A stretch of 34,128 nucleotides of DNA from Candidatus Gastranaerophilales bacterium (lineage in GTDB: Bacteria > Cyanobacteriota > Vampirovibrionia > Gastranaerophilales > Gastranaerophilaceae), in NCBI GenBank assembly GCA_944322865.1, contig CALUQJ010000014.1, positions 1-34,128 of the forward strand, read 5' to 3'. Below, in pieces: positions 1 through 8,978 of the stretch. A program made the translations under genes and the position numbers. The notes under the pieces are model-generated. The model worked only from the letters and a program-made list of their open reading frames with translations. It was not told where the DNA came from and ran no database searches. Position 1 is the first letter of the stretch. Every line of letters starts with the position of its first letter.

Positions 1-128
1 AACGACACACCCTACTGATTATTCTATACTTCCTCGGTAATTGGTTTTTCATATTCCCATTATACACTATCGTTCCAAAAAATTCAACCCTTGTTTTCTG
101 TTAGTTTAGCAAAAATGCCTAATATGTT

Positions 129-1226
129 CTACACGGCAAAGCGGAAGTGTACTATATCTCCGTCCTGAACTTCGTAATCCTTACCTTCAAGGCGGGTTAC
201 TCCTTTGTCTTTGCAGGCTGCATATGATCCGCATTCCACAAAATCTTTATATGCAGTAACTTCTGCTCTGATAAATCCTTTTTCAAAATCCGTATGTATT
301 ACACCAGCCGCTTGAGGCGCTTTTGCTCCAGCAGGAATTGTCCAGGCGTGAACTTCTTTTTCTCCGGCGGTTATAAATGTTCTTAGATTCAACAGGTGAT
401 ATACTGATTTTATCATACGGTCAATACCACTGTCCTCAACTCCGAGTTCGGACAGATATTCTCTTGCTTCGTCTTTACCTAATTCTGCCAGTTCTTCTTC
501 TATCTTGGCTGATATAAGTACAACTTCCGCATTATGTTTGGCAGCATACTCCTTAACCTGTTTAGTATAATCATTTCCGTCTTTCAAGTCGTATTCCGAA
601 ACATTTGCCGCATAAATAACGGGGTTTGTTGACATTAGATTTAACTGCTTGGCAACAGCCAATTCATCTTCATTAAAGTAATCTTTCAGGTTAATAAATG
701 TTCCTTCTGACAAAAGTTCCATAAGTTTTGTCAGAACTTTATCTTCAAGAACAGCGGCTTTATCACCGCCTTTTGCCTGTTTGGAAATACGTGCTTGCCT
801 TTTTTCTACTGAAGCCATATCCGCAAGAGCTAATTCGGTATTTATAACCTCTATATCATCCAACGGATTTACTTTTCCTGCAACATGGATAGTATTAGGG
901 TCGTCAAAGCAGCGCACTACCTGAATTATTGCATCTACTTCTCTTATGTTATGCAAAAACTGGTTGCCTAAACCTTCACCTTTACTTGCACCTTTAACAA
1001 GTCCTGCAATATCTACAAATTCGATTGCCGTCGGGATTATTACATCCGTCTTGCATAGTTTTGCAAGAATATCCAACCTTTCATCAGGAACATTTACGAC
1101 ACCTACATTCGGTTCTATTGTACAAAATGGATAGTTTGCACTCTGGGCATTCTTTGCGCTTGTAAGTGCATTAAAAAGTGTTGATTTTCCGACATTCGGC
1201 AAGCCGACAATACCTGTTCTCAGCAT
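129..1226 (-). CDS. ychF: Ribosome-binding ATPase/GTPase YchF (OBG family)
   Basis: Conserved P-loop NTPase that binds ribosomes and, in E. coli, prefers ATP and takes part in translation and oxidative-stress control. The 365 aa match the family's usual length of about 363. Visible are the G1 loop GLPNVGKST at residues 8-16, the G3 element VDIAGLVKGASKGEGLG near residue 70, the atypical G4 element NVSE in place of NKxD (the YchF hallmark linked to ATP preference), and the C-terminal TGS domain (from about residue 280, with the HTDFEKGFIRAEV block). It stands alone at the left edge. An extended -10-like TGTTATACT lies in the 65-nt gap upstream. Family assignment is very secure. Confidence 0.97.
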   Translation of the reverse strand: MLRTGIVGLPNVGKSTLFNALTSAKNAQSANYPFCTIEPNVGVVNVPDERLDILAKLCKTDVIIPTAIEFVDIAGLVKGASKGEGLGNQFLHNIREVDAIIQVVRCFDDPNTIHVAGKVNPLDDIEVINTELALADMASVEKRQARISKQAKGGDKAAVLEDKVLTKLMELLSEGTFINLKDYFNEDELAVAKQLNLMSTNPVIYAANVSEYDLKDGNDYTKQVKEYAAKHNAEVVLISAKIEEELAELGKDEAREYLSELGVEDSGIDRMIKSVYHLLNLRTFITAGEKEVHAWTIPAGAKAPQAAGVIHTDFEKGFIRAEVTAYKDFVECGSYAACKDKGVTRLEGKDYEVQDGDIVHFRFAV

Positions 1227-1291
1227 TTATTCAATTCCTTATTTATGTTATCACGATAGTTAAAGTATAACACAAAAATTCTATCGGCTCA

Positions 1292-1909
1292 CTACTTATT
1301 TGATACTATTTGATATTTTATATTGCTGTCTTTGAACAGTTTTTTCAATGCGCTATTTTCAGCAAGGTGAAAATAAACTTTTTGATTGTATTTTTTTATC
1401 TCATCAATGTGATCTGTAGGAAAATTTTCCCTCTCGCTGACAATTATTTTTATCATGTGAACTTTTGAACTTTGCGCTGCATATTCTAAAATTTGTAGAA
1501 AATCAGGGTTTCTTTCTACATTTGTAAAAATAAGATTGCGTATTGAAGTTATGGAGTTGCAGATTGCGTCAAATTGTTCTTTAAATTGAAAAAAAATTAT
1601 TTGTATTTGATTTTCAAATTCAAATGCCGGTTTATAAATATTACAATCTATACATTTGTAAGTTCGGTCTGCCGCAAGACTAAATTCCAAAAAGGGAATA
1701 TTTATTTCTCCCTTGTTTATAAAATTTTCGCTTTCTTCCTGAATAAACTTATTAATATACAAATTCTTTTTAAGCGGATTTAAAAATCTGCCGGATTTAA
1801 ACCAAATATATTTTTTAATTTCTACAGCAAATCTACTGTATGCATTAGCTACAAAATATGCCGACATGCATTCATTTTTTGCCGCTTTTGTATCCTTAAA
1901 TTTTTCCAT
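1292..1909 (-). CDS. Hypothetical protein, 205 aa
   Basis: Not recognised. The frame stays open upstream to a TTG at 1972, but that TTG is the first triplet of a near-perfect promoter (TTGACA, 17-bp spacer, TATAAA). Translation therefore more likely begins at the ATG at 1909, preceded by GGAAAG, giving MEKFKDTKAAKNEC. The protein is soluble in appearance, rich in Lys, Phe and Ile, with a Cys pair in YKCIDCNIYK in the middle and a C-terminal half alternating hydrophobic strands and helices (IRNLIFTNVER, IKIIVSER). No signal peptide or membrane segment is evident. It is divergent from an XRE regulator and lies in the same accessory patch as hicAB. Function unknown. Confidence 0.7.
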   Translation of the reverse strand: MEKFKDTKAAKNECMSAYFVANAYSRFAVEIKKYIWFKSGRFLNPLKKNLYINKFIQEESENFINKGEINIPFLEFSLAADRTYKCIDCNIYKPAFEFENQIQIIFFQFKEQFDAICNSITSIRNLIFTNVERNPDFLQILEYAAQSSKVHMIKIIVSERENFPTDHIDEIKKYNQKVYFHLAENSALKKLFKDSNIKYQIVSNK

Positions 1910-1943
1910 ACTTTCCAAAGACTGAATTGTGTCAGTAATTTTA

Positions 1944-1972
1944 TTTATATCATTTAAAACGATAATTGTCAA
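1944..1972 (-). promoter_or_regulatory. Sigma70-type promoter for the 205-aa gene
   Basis: On the minus strand a perfect -35 TTGACA (1967-1972) is separated by 17 bp from TATAAA (1944-1949). Expected transcription start is near 1937, leaving a 5' UTR of about 27 nt before the ATG at 1909. This argues against translation from the TTG at 1972. Confidence 0.75.
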
Positions 1973-1993
1973 GATAAATATCGTTAATCGTTG

Positions 1994-2008
1994 ATTACAT
2001 TTCGTAAT
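1994..2008 (+). promoter_or_regulatory. Candidate operator, small inverted repeat upstream of XRE gene
   Basis: ATTAC, 5-nt spacer, GTAAT form a perfect dyad 33 bp before the XRE start codon. It overlaps a possible -35 (TTGATT, 1991-1996). A compact dyad of this kind could be an autoregulatory XRE operator, but this is inference from position only. Confidence 0.3.
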
Positions 2009-2040
2009 AATAAAATATAAACTTTTAAATAGGAGCTTTT

Positions 2041-2355
2041 ATGGATTTAAAACAGAAAATAGGTAAACGAATAAAAGAATTACGAAAAAGCAAAAATTTA
2101 TCGCAGGAAAAATTATCGGAACTCGCGGATATTGCACAAAATTCCCTGAGTAATATAGAAACAGGCGACAATTTTTTTACAGCTGAAACACTGGAAAAAC
2201 TTATTACAGCATTGGAAATAGAGCCTGATGAATTGTTTAAATTTGATCATTTTAAGAGTAATGAAAATATGCTTGAAGAAATTAACAAACTGTTGAATGA
2301 ACATCCTGAAAAAATCCCCGAATTTTACAGGATTGTTAAAGCTATTATTTTGTGA
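2041..2355 (+). CDS. XRE-family helix-turn-helix regulator
   Basis: A 104-aa DNA-binding protein. Residues 1-65 form a standard Cro/CI-type HTH domain: IGKRIKELRKSKNLSQEKLS, then the recognition region AQNSLSNIETGDNF and the helix KLITALEIEPDELF. The short C-terminal tail (about 35 aa, EEINKLLNEHPEKIPEFYR) may mediate dimerisation. ATG is preceded by AGGAG at 2032-2036. It is the only plus-strand gene in the left 25 kb and is divergent from the 205-aa unknown gene, so it probably regulates that gene, itself or the nearby hicAB. Its target is not shown by sequence. Confidence 0.88.
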   Translation: MDLKQKIGKRIKELRKSKNLSQEKLSELADIAQNSLSNIETGDNFFTAETLEKLITALEIEPDELFKFDHFKSNENMLEEINKLLNEHPEKIPEFYRIVKAIIL

Positions 2356-2383
2356 GAATAAATAAAATAAGAAAATAAGTAAG

Positions 2384-2749
2384 CTATGCCGTTTCCTTTA
2401 ATTTTTCTTCTACAGCTTCGTCTATTAGTGTATTAATACTAATACCTAATGATTTTGCGCGTTTTGCAATTCTGTAATGCTTGTCTGGAGTTGTTCTGTA
2501 CGGAATTTTACCCTTAAAATCTATAGGTTTTAAAGGTTCCGGAATCTCATCCCCATAATGCAATGAGCAAGTAATATAAGACTTCAAGGCATCTTGTATC
2601 ATTTCGGCAGCTTCGTTTATTGTATCTCCATGGGACATACATCCTTTTAATTCTACAATAGATGCAATATAGCATTCATCTTCGTCAGACCACTCAAAAC
2701 GATAAGTCCAAGGTAAATTTAAATAGTAATCTAGATTTTTTTCTGACAT
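2384..2749 (-). CDS. hicB: HicB-family antitoxin
   Basis: Antitoxin that binds and neutralises HicA and usually represses the operon. The 121 aa begin with the HicB partial RNase H-like fold (YRFEWSDEDECYIASIVELKGC, then GDTINEAAEMIQDALKSYI) and end with a ribbon-helix-helix-like DNA-binding tail (KIPYRTTPDKHYRIAKRAKS... INTLIDEAVEEKL). The start codon follows directly on the hicA stop (TAA then ATG), with AAGGAGG inside the end of hicA as ribosome binding site, so the pair is translationally coupled. Toxin-first order is the usual hicAB arrangement. The RHH tail fits the palindromic operator found upstream of hicA. Confidence 0.92.
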   Translation of the reverse strand: MSEKNLDYYLNLPWTYRFEWSDEDECYIASIVELKGCMSHGDTINEAAEMIQDALKSYITCSLHYGDEIPEPLKPIDFKGKIPYRTTPDKHYRIAKRAKSLGISINTLIDEAVEEKLKETA

Positions 2750-2989
2750 TTAAAATTCCTCCTTAATTAGAGCCGCTTGTATCATTTTCATTGCATATTT
2801 TTTTAGAGGTTTTTGAGTTGCAACAAGTGTTATTTTATCGCATCCTGATTTTCTGAAGGTTTTGTGCGAACTACCGCTTTGTGGAAATTCTGATGTATAC
2901 CCTAGATCAATCAGTAATTTTTCTGCTTCTGCAAAAGTTATACAAGCACCATCCAGTATTTTTTTAATAAGCTTATCTCGTTTACTCAT
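2750..2989 (-). CDS. hicA: HicA-family mRNA interferase toxin
   Basis: Small double-stranded-RNA-binding-fold toxin that cleaves mRNA. The 79 aa show the HicA pattern: an N-terminal helix with AEAEKLLIDLGYT, the conserved GSSHKTFRK strand carrying catalytic His42, and the C-terminal KPLKKYAMKMI helix. It is slightly longer than the minimal family size (about 60 aa). No Shine-Dalgarno sequence precedes the ATG. The -10 element TATCAT lies only 7 nt upstream, so the transcript is probably leaderless or nearly so, in contrast with hicB, which has a strong site. Translation bias toward the antitoxin would suit a TA pair. Confidence 0.92.
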   Translation of the reverse strand: MSKRDKLIKKILDGACITFAEAEKLLIDLGYTSEFPQSGSSHKTFRKSGCDKITLVATQKPLKKYAMKMIQAALIKEEF

Positions 2990-2994
2990 ATATT

Positions 2995-3026
2995 ATATGA
3001 TATCATATTTTGATATCATATGTCAA
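2995..3026 (-). promoter_or_regulatory. hicAB promoter with perfect palindromic operator
   Basis: An 11-bp perfect inverted repeat, ATATGATATCA, 5-nt spacer TATTT, then its complement, spans 2995-3021. On the minus strand TTGACA (3021-3026) and TATCAT (2997-3002) are 18 bp apart, so the dyad fills the space between -35 and -10. Occupancy by the HicB ribbon-helix-helix domain would block RNA polymerase. The dyad and promoter are seen directly; the protein bound is inferred. Confidence 0.75.
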
Positions 3027-3049
3027 GTGTTTGTAAAAATTTTTAAAGC

Positions 3050-3076
3050 AAAATGACAGGTATCACCTGTCATTTT
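3050..3076 (-). terminator. Intrinsic terminator of secA
   Basis: A perfect 12-bp stem (arms 3050-3061 and 3065-3076; core GACAGGT/ACCTGTC) with a 3-nt loop sits 19 nt after the secA stop. On the minus strand it is followed by a T-rich tail. It isolates secA from hicAB. Confidence 0.88.
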
Positions 3077-3094
3077 AAAAATATTTTTACGATT

Positions 3095-5722
3095 TTAAGC
3101 CTCTTCTGGTCCAATGACTTGTACGCCAAATTTTGCACGGAATAGGTGTTTTACGGTGTCGCCTTGAATTTCATACATCATTTTGTTAAACAAATCATAC
3201 GCTTCGCGTTTGTATTCAATAAGCGGGTCTTTTTGTCCGTATGCACGTAAACCAATGCCTTCGCGCAGTATATCAATGTTGTGAAGGTGATCGATCCATT
3301 TATTGTCTACAACGCGTAACAGAATATCTTTTTCCAGATTTCTTATAACGTTATTAGGCGTAAATGGTTTTTGCAATTCAGGATTTTCGTGGTATTTGGT
3401 GAGTATGTCATTATAAAAATTGATAACTTCTTCTTCGTGATCACGATATGCCTTAATTGCAAAATCTTTCAGTTTTTCATAAATAGCTTCATACCTAAGA
3501 TTTTGGATATCAGTTACCTTAATTGCTGATAATTGCGGAACTATTGAGTGCAATTCTTTTATCATAGTTACAAGATCTTCATAGATATATTCATCAGGGT
3601 TTTGCCCCGGCGCAATGTAACTTTTTATAATTCGTTCTATTTCGCGTTCAATCATATAATAAATATCCTGGCTCAGGTCATCACCACGTAAGACACGGCG
3701 GCGCTGTGCATAGAATTTTTCACGCTGGATATTCATCACATCATCGTATTCAAGAACACTTTTTCTTATGTCAAAGTGATAGGTTTCAACTTTCTTTTGT
3801 GCTGATTGGATTTGACGGGTAATCAACGGGGATTCTATCGCCATATTTTCATCAACGTTAAGAGCATTCATTAAGGTTGTAATTTTGTCGCCGCCAAAAA
3901 TTCTCATCAAATTATCTTCAAGAGATAAGAAAAATCTTGTAGAACCCGGATCCCCTTGACGTGCAGCACGACCTCTTAACTGGTTGTCAATACGGCGGGA
4001 TTCGTGGCGTTCTGTACCGATAACGTGCAGTCCGCCTGCTTCCACAACCTGTTTGTGTTCTTTTTCTGTTAACATTCTTGCTTTTGCAAGTAATTCTTCT
4101 TTTTTAGCCTCGTATTCGGGTGAATTTTCATCTAAATGCAGAGAGTCTAAAACTTCTTTTGCCAAATATTCAGCGTTACCGCCAAGCAGAATATCAGTAC
4201 CACGACCTGCCATATTGGTGGCAATTGTAACTGCACCTACACGTCCTGCCTGAGCAATAATATATGCTTCTTTCATATGATGTTTTGCGTTTAAGACATT
4301 GTGCTTGATGCCAAGCTTTTTAAGCAGTGCAGATACATATTCTGATTTTTCAATACTTATAGTACCGACAAGCACAGGACGTCCTTTTTTGTGCTGTTCT
4401 ATGATATCTTGAACAACTGCATTAAATTTTGCACGTTCATTTTTGTAGATAACATCAGGATAGTTAATCCTGATATCAGGTTTATTGGTTGGAATAGATG
4501 TAACCTCAAGGTTATAAATCTTGCCAAATTCGGCTTCTTCTGTCATTGCAGTACCTGTCATGCCTGATAATTTCGGATATAGGCGGAAAAGATTCTGGAA
4601 TGTTATGCTGGCAAGTGTTTGGGTTTCATCCTGAATTTTTACCCCTTCTTTTGCTTCAATAGCTTGATGAAGTCCGTCAGACCAACGGCGCCCCTCCATT
4701 AGACGTCCCGTAAATTCATCAACTATCATTACTTCGTTATTCTTGATTACATAATCAGTATCACGTACAAATAATTCTTTAGCTTTCAGGGCTTGCAAAA
4801 GGTGATGCGCATATTGGGTTGAAATATCGAATAAATCTTTTACTCCCAAAAGTTCTTGCGCGTGATCAATACCTTCTTCTGTTAAAATAATATTTTTATT
4901 TTTTTCATCAACTTCATAATCTTTAATTTTTTCCAGTTGTGGTGCTATTTTAGCCATTAATTGATATGTTTCTGCTGACTTTTCGACCCGTCCGCTTATA
5001 ATAAGCGGCGTTCTAGCCTCATCAATCAGGATACTGTCAACTTCGTCTATTATGGCGTAGTTGTAAGGTCTTTGAACAAGCATTTCAACACTGCCTGCCA
5101 TGTTGTCACGCAAATAGTCAAAACCAAATTCATTATTGGTTCCGTAAGTAATATCACAATCGTATGCTGCTTTTTTAGCGGCAAAATCTTCAGCACTGCG
5201 CCCGCCAGAGAGGATTACGCCTACACTTAACCCTAAAAATTTGTAGATTTTTCCCATCCATTCGCTGTCACGTTTTGCGAGGTAGTCATTAACCGTAATT
5301 ACGTGAACACCTTTACCAGTCAAAGCATTAAGGTAAGCCGGTAAAGTTGCAACAAGAGTTTTACCTTCACCTGTTCTCATTTCTGCAATGTGCCCGTTAT
5401 GCAGGAAGTATCCGCCTATAAGCTGAACATCAAAGTGACGCATATTCAATACACGTTTTCCGGCTTCACGGACAGTTGCAAAAGCTTCCGGTAAAATTTT
5501 GTCCAGCGCTTCTTTTTCTAATTTTCTGTCAGTTTTGAAATCCTCTGATGTCGGGCGAGCAGCAAGAATTGCCTTAAATTCATCGGTTTTAGCACGTAAT
5601 TCAGCATCTGTCATCTCTGCAAAAATCGGTTCCAGTGCGTTTATATGGTCAATTACGCCCATCATATTTTTAATTTTTCTTTCGTTGGGATCACCTAACA
5701 ATTTTAATAATAAGCTTATCAT
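3095..5722 (-). CDS. secA: Preprotein translocase ATPase SecA
   Basis: Motor of Sec-dependent protein export, working with SecYEG at the inner membrane. The 875 aa show the DEAD motor: Walker A MRTGEGKT (residues 115-122), DEVD (226-229) followed by [10 protein letters not shown], the preprotein cross-linking region, the NBD2 block [18 protein letters not shown] with [26 protein letters not shown], and the helical scaffold/wing domains to the end. The C-terminus stops at VIGPEEA and lacks the CxCx8C(H/C) zinc finger that binds SecB in many Proteobacteria, as is common in other phyla. A GGAGAGG lies about 13 nt before the ATG. It has its own terminator and appears monocistronic. Confidence 0.98.
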   Translation of the reverse strand: MISLLLKLLGDPNERKIKNMMGVIDHINALEPIFAEMTDAELRAKTDEFKAILAARPTSEDFKTDRKLEKEALDKILPEAFATVREAGKRVLNMRHFDVQLIGGYFLHNGHIAEMRTGEGKTLVATLPAYLNALTGKGVHVITVNDYLAKRDSEWMGKIYKFLGLSVGVILSGGRSAEDFAAKKAAYDCDITYGTNNEFGFDYLRDNMAGSVEMLVQRPYNYAIIDEVDSILIDEARTPLIISGRVEKSAETYQLMAKIAPQLEKIKDYEVDEKNKNIILTEEGIDHAQELLGVKDLFDISTQYAHHLLQALKAKELFVRDTDYVIKNNEVMIVDEFTGRLMEGRRWSDGLHQAIEAKEGVKIQDETQTLASITFQNLFRLYPKLSGMTGTAMTEEAEFGKIYNLEVTSIPTNKPDIRINYPDVIYKNERAKFNAVVQDIIEQHKKGRPVLVGTISIEKSEYVSALLKKLGIKHNVLNAKHHMKEAYIIAQAGRVGAVTIATNMAGRGTDILLGGNAEYLAKEVLDSLHLDENSPEYEAKKEELLAKARMLTEKEHKQVVEAGGLHVIGTERHESRRIDNQLRGRAARQGDPGSTRFFLSLEDNLMRIFGGDKITTLMNALNVDENMAIESPLITRQIQSAQKKVETYHFDIRKSVLEYDDVMNIQREKFYAQRRRVLRGDDLSQDIYYMIEREIERIIKSYIAPGQNPDEYIYEDLVTMIKELHSIVPQLSAIKVTDIQNLRYEAIYEKLKDFAIKAYRDHEEEVINFYNDILTKYHENPELQKPFTPNNVIRNLEKDILLRVVDNKWIDHLHNIDILREGIGLRAYGQKDPLIEYKREAYDLFNKMMYEIQGDTVKHLFRAKFGVQVIGPEEA

Positions 5723-5817
5723 TATAATTAATTTTCCTCTCCATAAATATCTGTAACTTTATGTTAACACAGATATACGGAAATATAAACCTCTTAAGGA
5801 AAATTTTATTATTCATA

Positions 5818-5848
5818 AAAAATCCTGATGTTGATAATCAGGATTTTT
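5818..5848 (-). terminator. Intrinsic terminator after the 539-aa gene
   Basis: Arms AAAAATCCTGAT (5818-5829) and ATCAGGATTTTT (5837-5848) with a 7-nt loop. The stem overlaps the TAA stop codon (5847-5849) and is followed on the minus strand by a run of T. Confidence 0.85.
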
Positions 5849-7466
5849 ATGAATTGAACATTGTAAATACTTTTTCTACGTTCTTACTAATCATACTCTT
5901 GACCGTATCAAATTCGGTTGTAAGAGCTGAAATTTCAAGGTCAAGGTTTTTCATTTCTATTTCAAGCGTTTCTTCTTTGTAATTTAATTTATTTTTCTTA
6001 GTTGTGTATTCAGCTTCAGCGAGAGTTACCGCTTCGTCGTCAGTTACTTCACCAACACAGCCGTTAGCTGTATAATGGTCTTGATAATAGTAGTTATTTG
6101 TATTTATAGAAGATATGAAGTATTGTCCGTTTTTCAACGCATTCTGTAAAAATTCGTTGTCATTTACATCCTCATTTCTGGTCCAGCCGTGATTACAAAT
6201 ATTGTTATACAATACGTTAATGAAGTCTGCAACCATCATATCTTTTTCTTCGTAAACAGAATCCGGCTGCTTCATAACATACATGTAATTGTAGTCATTT
6301 GTTACAAAATTTGATTCAGAGGCTTTTTCAGTGTTATAGTAATCTGCTTCATAGCCGCTTAATGCAACTGCATAGTTGGTTAAGAACATTTCAACCAAAT
6401 TGGAAAGGCTGACGCACATTCCTCTGCGTACGTTGTAAACACCGCCGTTTCTATCATTTGCCTCGGTCAATACATCGTCTGTTGACGTAAATAAGCTACC
6501 ATATGATGTTGTATTATCTGCTAACTGCTGAATAGTTTCATTTAATGCAAATTCAAAAGCTTGTGTATCTTCTGTTTGGGTATCAACCGGCAGTAGTGCT
6601 CTAAACAGAGTACTTATATCAGCCAAAGCAGACATTACCTCATTGGTACCATCTATCGTGCCTTCGGTTGCATTTCGTTCTTTAACAAGCTCTTTCAGTT
6701 TTTTTACAAAATCTGTTTCAGACATATTAAAATTAATTGTAACATTGCTTGTTAACAAATCTACAATTGTGAAATTTTCAGTATATTTTGAGCCGTTTCT
6801 ATAAACAGTACCGTAAGTACCGTCGTTTGTGAATGTTAATTTGGATTCTAAATCTTTATAGTTTTGATACTGAACAGAATTAGGGTCAAGCTGGCTCGTG
6901 AATGACGGATCAAGAAGGTTTTCAAAATAGTTAACCATAGTTGGAAGTGTCATAGCCTGAGCAATACTCTTATCTAACAGCTGTCCGCCAAAACCTGCTT
7001 TCTCACTCCATTCAATAGTAGGATTACCATTAACCCCAATAATAGCATCAGCAACAGCACTGGAAATATATCCGACACTCGCTAATGCTTGAACAAAAGT
7101 GTTACGACCGGCAAGGCTTCCTGTTGACGAAACAGAATCAATACCCGCAGCTTCGCAGGCTTGTGCCAGTTGCTCATCTAAAACAATCTGACCTGTTCTG
7201 TTCGTTACAAGGAACGGACTGTAACCGTTTAATTCTGACGGACTCATCATAATATCGTAACTTAAATCATAAACAGTACCGTCTTCTGTTTCTCCGTCCC
7301 AAACTAATTTAGTAGCATCCAATGCTCTCTGGTACTGATCACTCAATTCAGAAAGTTCACGGGTAATAGAAAGCTTTTCCTGTGCAATTGCCATAGAACG
7401 AAATTCACAGTCAGCTTTTCTGGCAGTGATGGCTAAAAATCTTGCTTGTGAAGCAGCCAATCCCAT
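5847..7466 (-). CDS. Gastranaerophilales-type MGLAASQ protein, 539 aa, unknown function
   Basis: I recognise the N-terminus MGLAASQARFLAITARK as typical of a family common in gut Melainabacteria, but know no function for it. Residues 1-55 are helical and heptad-like (EFRSMAIAQEKLSITRELSE), the centre is rich in Asn, Thr, Ser and Tyr, and the last 70 residues again look like a coiled coil (LNYKEETLEIEMKNLDLEIS ... MISKNVEKVFTMFNS). Helical ends around a variable middle recall flagellin/hook-type export substrates; that is analogy, not homology. No signal peptide is evident. Ribosome site AAGGACGGAG precedes the ATG. It sits just downstream of the phage terminase gene, so it may be cargo, a structural phage protein, or simply a host neighbour. 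Confidence 0.75.
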   Translation of the reverse strand: MGLAASQARFLAITARKADCEFRSMAIAQEKLSITRELSELSDQYQRALDATKLVWDGETEDGTVYDLSYDIMMSPSELNGYSPFLVTNRTGQIVLDEQLAQACEAAGIDSVSSTGSLAGRNTFVQALASVGYISSAVADAIIGVNGNPTIEWSEKAGFGGQLLDKSIAQAMTLPTMVNYFENLLDPSFTSQLDPNSVQYQNYKDLESKLTFTNDGTYGTVYRNGSKYTENFTIVDLLTSNVTINFNMSETDFVKKLKELVKERNATEGTIDGTNEVMSALADISTLFRALLPVDTQTEDTQAFEFALNETIQQLADNTTSYGSLFTSTDDVLTEANDRNGGVYNVRRGMCVSLSNLVEMFLTNYAVALSGYEADYYNTEKASESNFVTNDYNYMYVMKQPDSVYEEKDMMVADFINVLYNNICNHGWTRNEDVNDNEFLQNALKNGQYFISSINTNNYYYQDHYTANGCVGEVTDDEAVTLAEAEYTTKKNKLNYKEETLEIEMKNLDLEISALTTEFDTVKSMISKNVEKVFTMFNS

Positions 7467-7494
7467 GGTTTACTCCGTCCTTTCTGTTTTACTT

Positions 7495-7519
7495 AGTAAT
7501 ACATTATGGTCCTATTACT
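7495..7519. repeat. Inverted repeat upstream of the 539-aa gene
   Basis: AGTAATA (7495-7501) and TATTACT (7513-7519) form a perfect 7-bp dyad with an 11-nt spacer, about 29 bp upstream of the start codon, in the 122-bp gap between terL and this gene. It could be an operator or a 5' UTR hairpin. No T-tract follows on either strand, so it is not an intrinsic terminator. Confidence 0.4.
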
Positions 7520-7588
7520 CTGGTTTACGGCTTTTTGGGTTTAAAACTTTAAAACATTTATACTTTATGTAACAAATATTTACAATTG

Positions 7589-8878
7589 TTATAGAGTTAT
7601 CGGCCAGTAAAAATCTACCAGATATGATGCTGCATCAAAAGGATGTGACAAGAATTTTAATTCTTTCGACTGTTTAATTTGCTGATATGTCGGAATATCA
7701 ATTTGTGAGGTACCTTCTTTGTATTTAAGATTGTAGATATTATACAAAAGCTTTTCGCATTTTTTGTCGACATATAGGCATATTTCGCCGTCAGCAGAAC
7801 GAACTTTTGCATTGAATGCCATAACCCTGTTTTTTATAGGCGGATTGTAAGGTTTTATCTTAATTTCTACATCATATCCGTGTTTAAGCAGCATTTTTTT
7901 AATGATTACATAATTTGTGTATTCACTTGTACAGCTGCGGTTGTCGCCTGAGGCATCGCCGTTTATGATAATTTTGCCTTTGTGATTAGGATAGCGCCTG
8001 CAAAATTCTTCACAGGCTTTTGCAGTTGTCGTGTTTTCCAGAACTATTTCATCAAAATAAAATACTTTATCATCGGTTTTATGAGCAAGAACCCACGCCA
8101 TTGGATCCACATTGAAATCGCAGCTTATGTGTAAATCAAATTCAGGCTGATAAGATATCTCCTTCACATTTTCTTCTGTAAAGTCTTTTATTACAAGCCC
8201 GTTATTATATTCCGCATTTTGAGCAAGTACAAATATTTTATAATACTGCTCATCATATAACTTTTTCAATTCTTCGCAGTAACCTTCGGGCAGATAGATA
8301 TTCTCAGTAGTTGGTGCAGTGATAAGCCGGTAGTTTTCGGGCGGATTAACCATAAAAGTTTTATAAATCCAGCCGCGGCACATTTCAGGGTTTGTATGCC
8401 CGAAAATCCTATATTTAAAGTTTGTCCAACTCTTTTTAATTTTTTGCCGCATTCGGCTTAAAAGCATCAAAAATGTATCATAAGGAATATCAGACATTTC
8501 TTCTATTTCCACAAATCCTAAATTCAATGATTTTAACTTGTTTGGTTCATCAAAATGCCTGAATAAAATTTCAGAACCGTTTTTAAACCTCATTTTTTGC
8601 TGTGAGGCAGACCATTCATAATCTTTTCCCTCCATAAAGCCCATATTATCAAGATGTTCAAAATAAGTTTGTAATGTGGTATCTCTGACTAAAGTATATG
8701 TTTGCGCGCCGACAAGCCCCCTTATTCCGGGAAACTTATGACAGAGCAAAATCCCAAGCAGTGACCCGGAAAAGGTTTTGCCTGATCCATAACCTCCCTG
8801 ATAAACAGCAACATCCAGCTTTTGATTGTGCGGTATCTCCAAAAATTCCCGCTGAGCCTTTAATAACTTGTATTCCAT
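7589..8878 (-). CDS. terL: Phage terminase large subunit
   Basis: DNA-packaging motor: an ATPase that pumps DNA through the portal, plus a nuclease that cuts concatemers. The 429 aa show Walker A GGYGSGKT (residues 28-35), Walker B FVEIEE (122-127), the coupling region (residues 130-165, ending HTNPEM), and an RNase H-like nuclease domain with acidic residues D254 (ISCDFNVDPMAW), D308 (IINGDASGD) and D415 (HPFDAASYLVDFYW). Length and motif order fit the Terminase_6/Terminase_3 type. All catalytic residues are present, so it should be active. It lies downstream of the portal gene but beyond a terminator hairpin, the reverse of the usual terL-then-portal transcription order. Confidence 0.95.
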   Translation of the reverse strand: MEYKLLKAQREFLEIPHNQKLDVAVYQGGYGSGKTFSGSLLGILLCHKFPGIRGLVGAQTYTLVRDTTLQTYFEHLDNMGFMEGKDYEWSASQQKMRFKNGSEILFRHFDEPNKLKSLNLGFVEIEEMSDIPYDTFLMLLSRMRQKIKKSWTNFKYRIFGHTNPEMCRGWIYKTFMVNPPENYRLITAPTTENIYLPEGYCEELKKLYDEQYYKIFVLAQNAEYNNGLVIKDFTEENVKEISYQPEFDLHISCDFNVDPMAWVLAHKTDDKVFYFDEIVLENTTTAKACEEFCRRYPNHKGKIIINGDASGDNRSCTSEYTNYVIIKKMLLKHGYDVEIKIKPYNPPIKNRVMAFNAKVRSADGEICLYVDKKCEKLLYNIYNLKYKEGTSQIDIPTYQQIKQSKELKFLSHPFDAASYLVDFYWPITL

Positions 8879-8927
8879 AAATTAATTTTCCCTCATATAT
8901 GTTTTTGTGAATAATTTTGTAAAAAAA

Positions 8928-8963
8928 GTGCCGCCTGAGTGTCCCAAAGAAAAAAGGCGGCAC
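8928..8963 (-). terminator. Intrinsic terminator between portal and terL
   Basis: Arms GTGCCGCCT (8928-8936) and AGGCGGCAC (8955-8963), loop of 18 nt. On the minus strand the GC-rich 9-bp stem is followed at once by seven T. It lies 15 nt beyond the portal stop and 50 nt before the terL start, so it should reduce terL relative to portal. Confidence 0.8.
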
Positions 8964-8978
8964 AGAGATGTCTAATCA

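Noticed and set aside
8894-8923. Possible separate promoter for terL (TTTACA, 18 bp, TATATG)
   Set aside because: The predicted start would lie inside or beyond the GAGGG ribosome site, leaving the mRNA without it.
8736-8963. 75-aa frame on the minus strand overlapping the terL start
   Set aside because: It begins in the portal terminator stem and is out of frame with the well-supported terL coding sequence.
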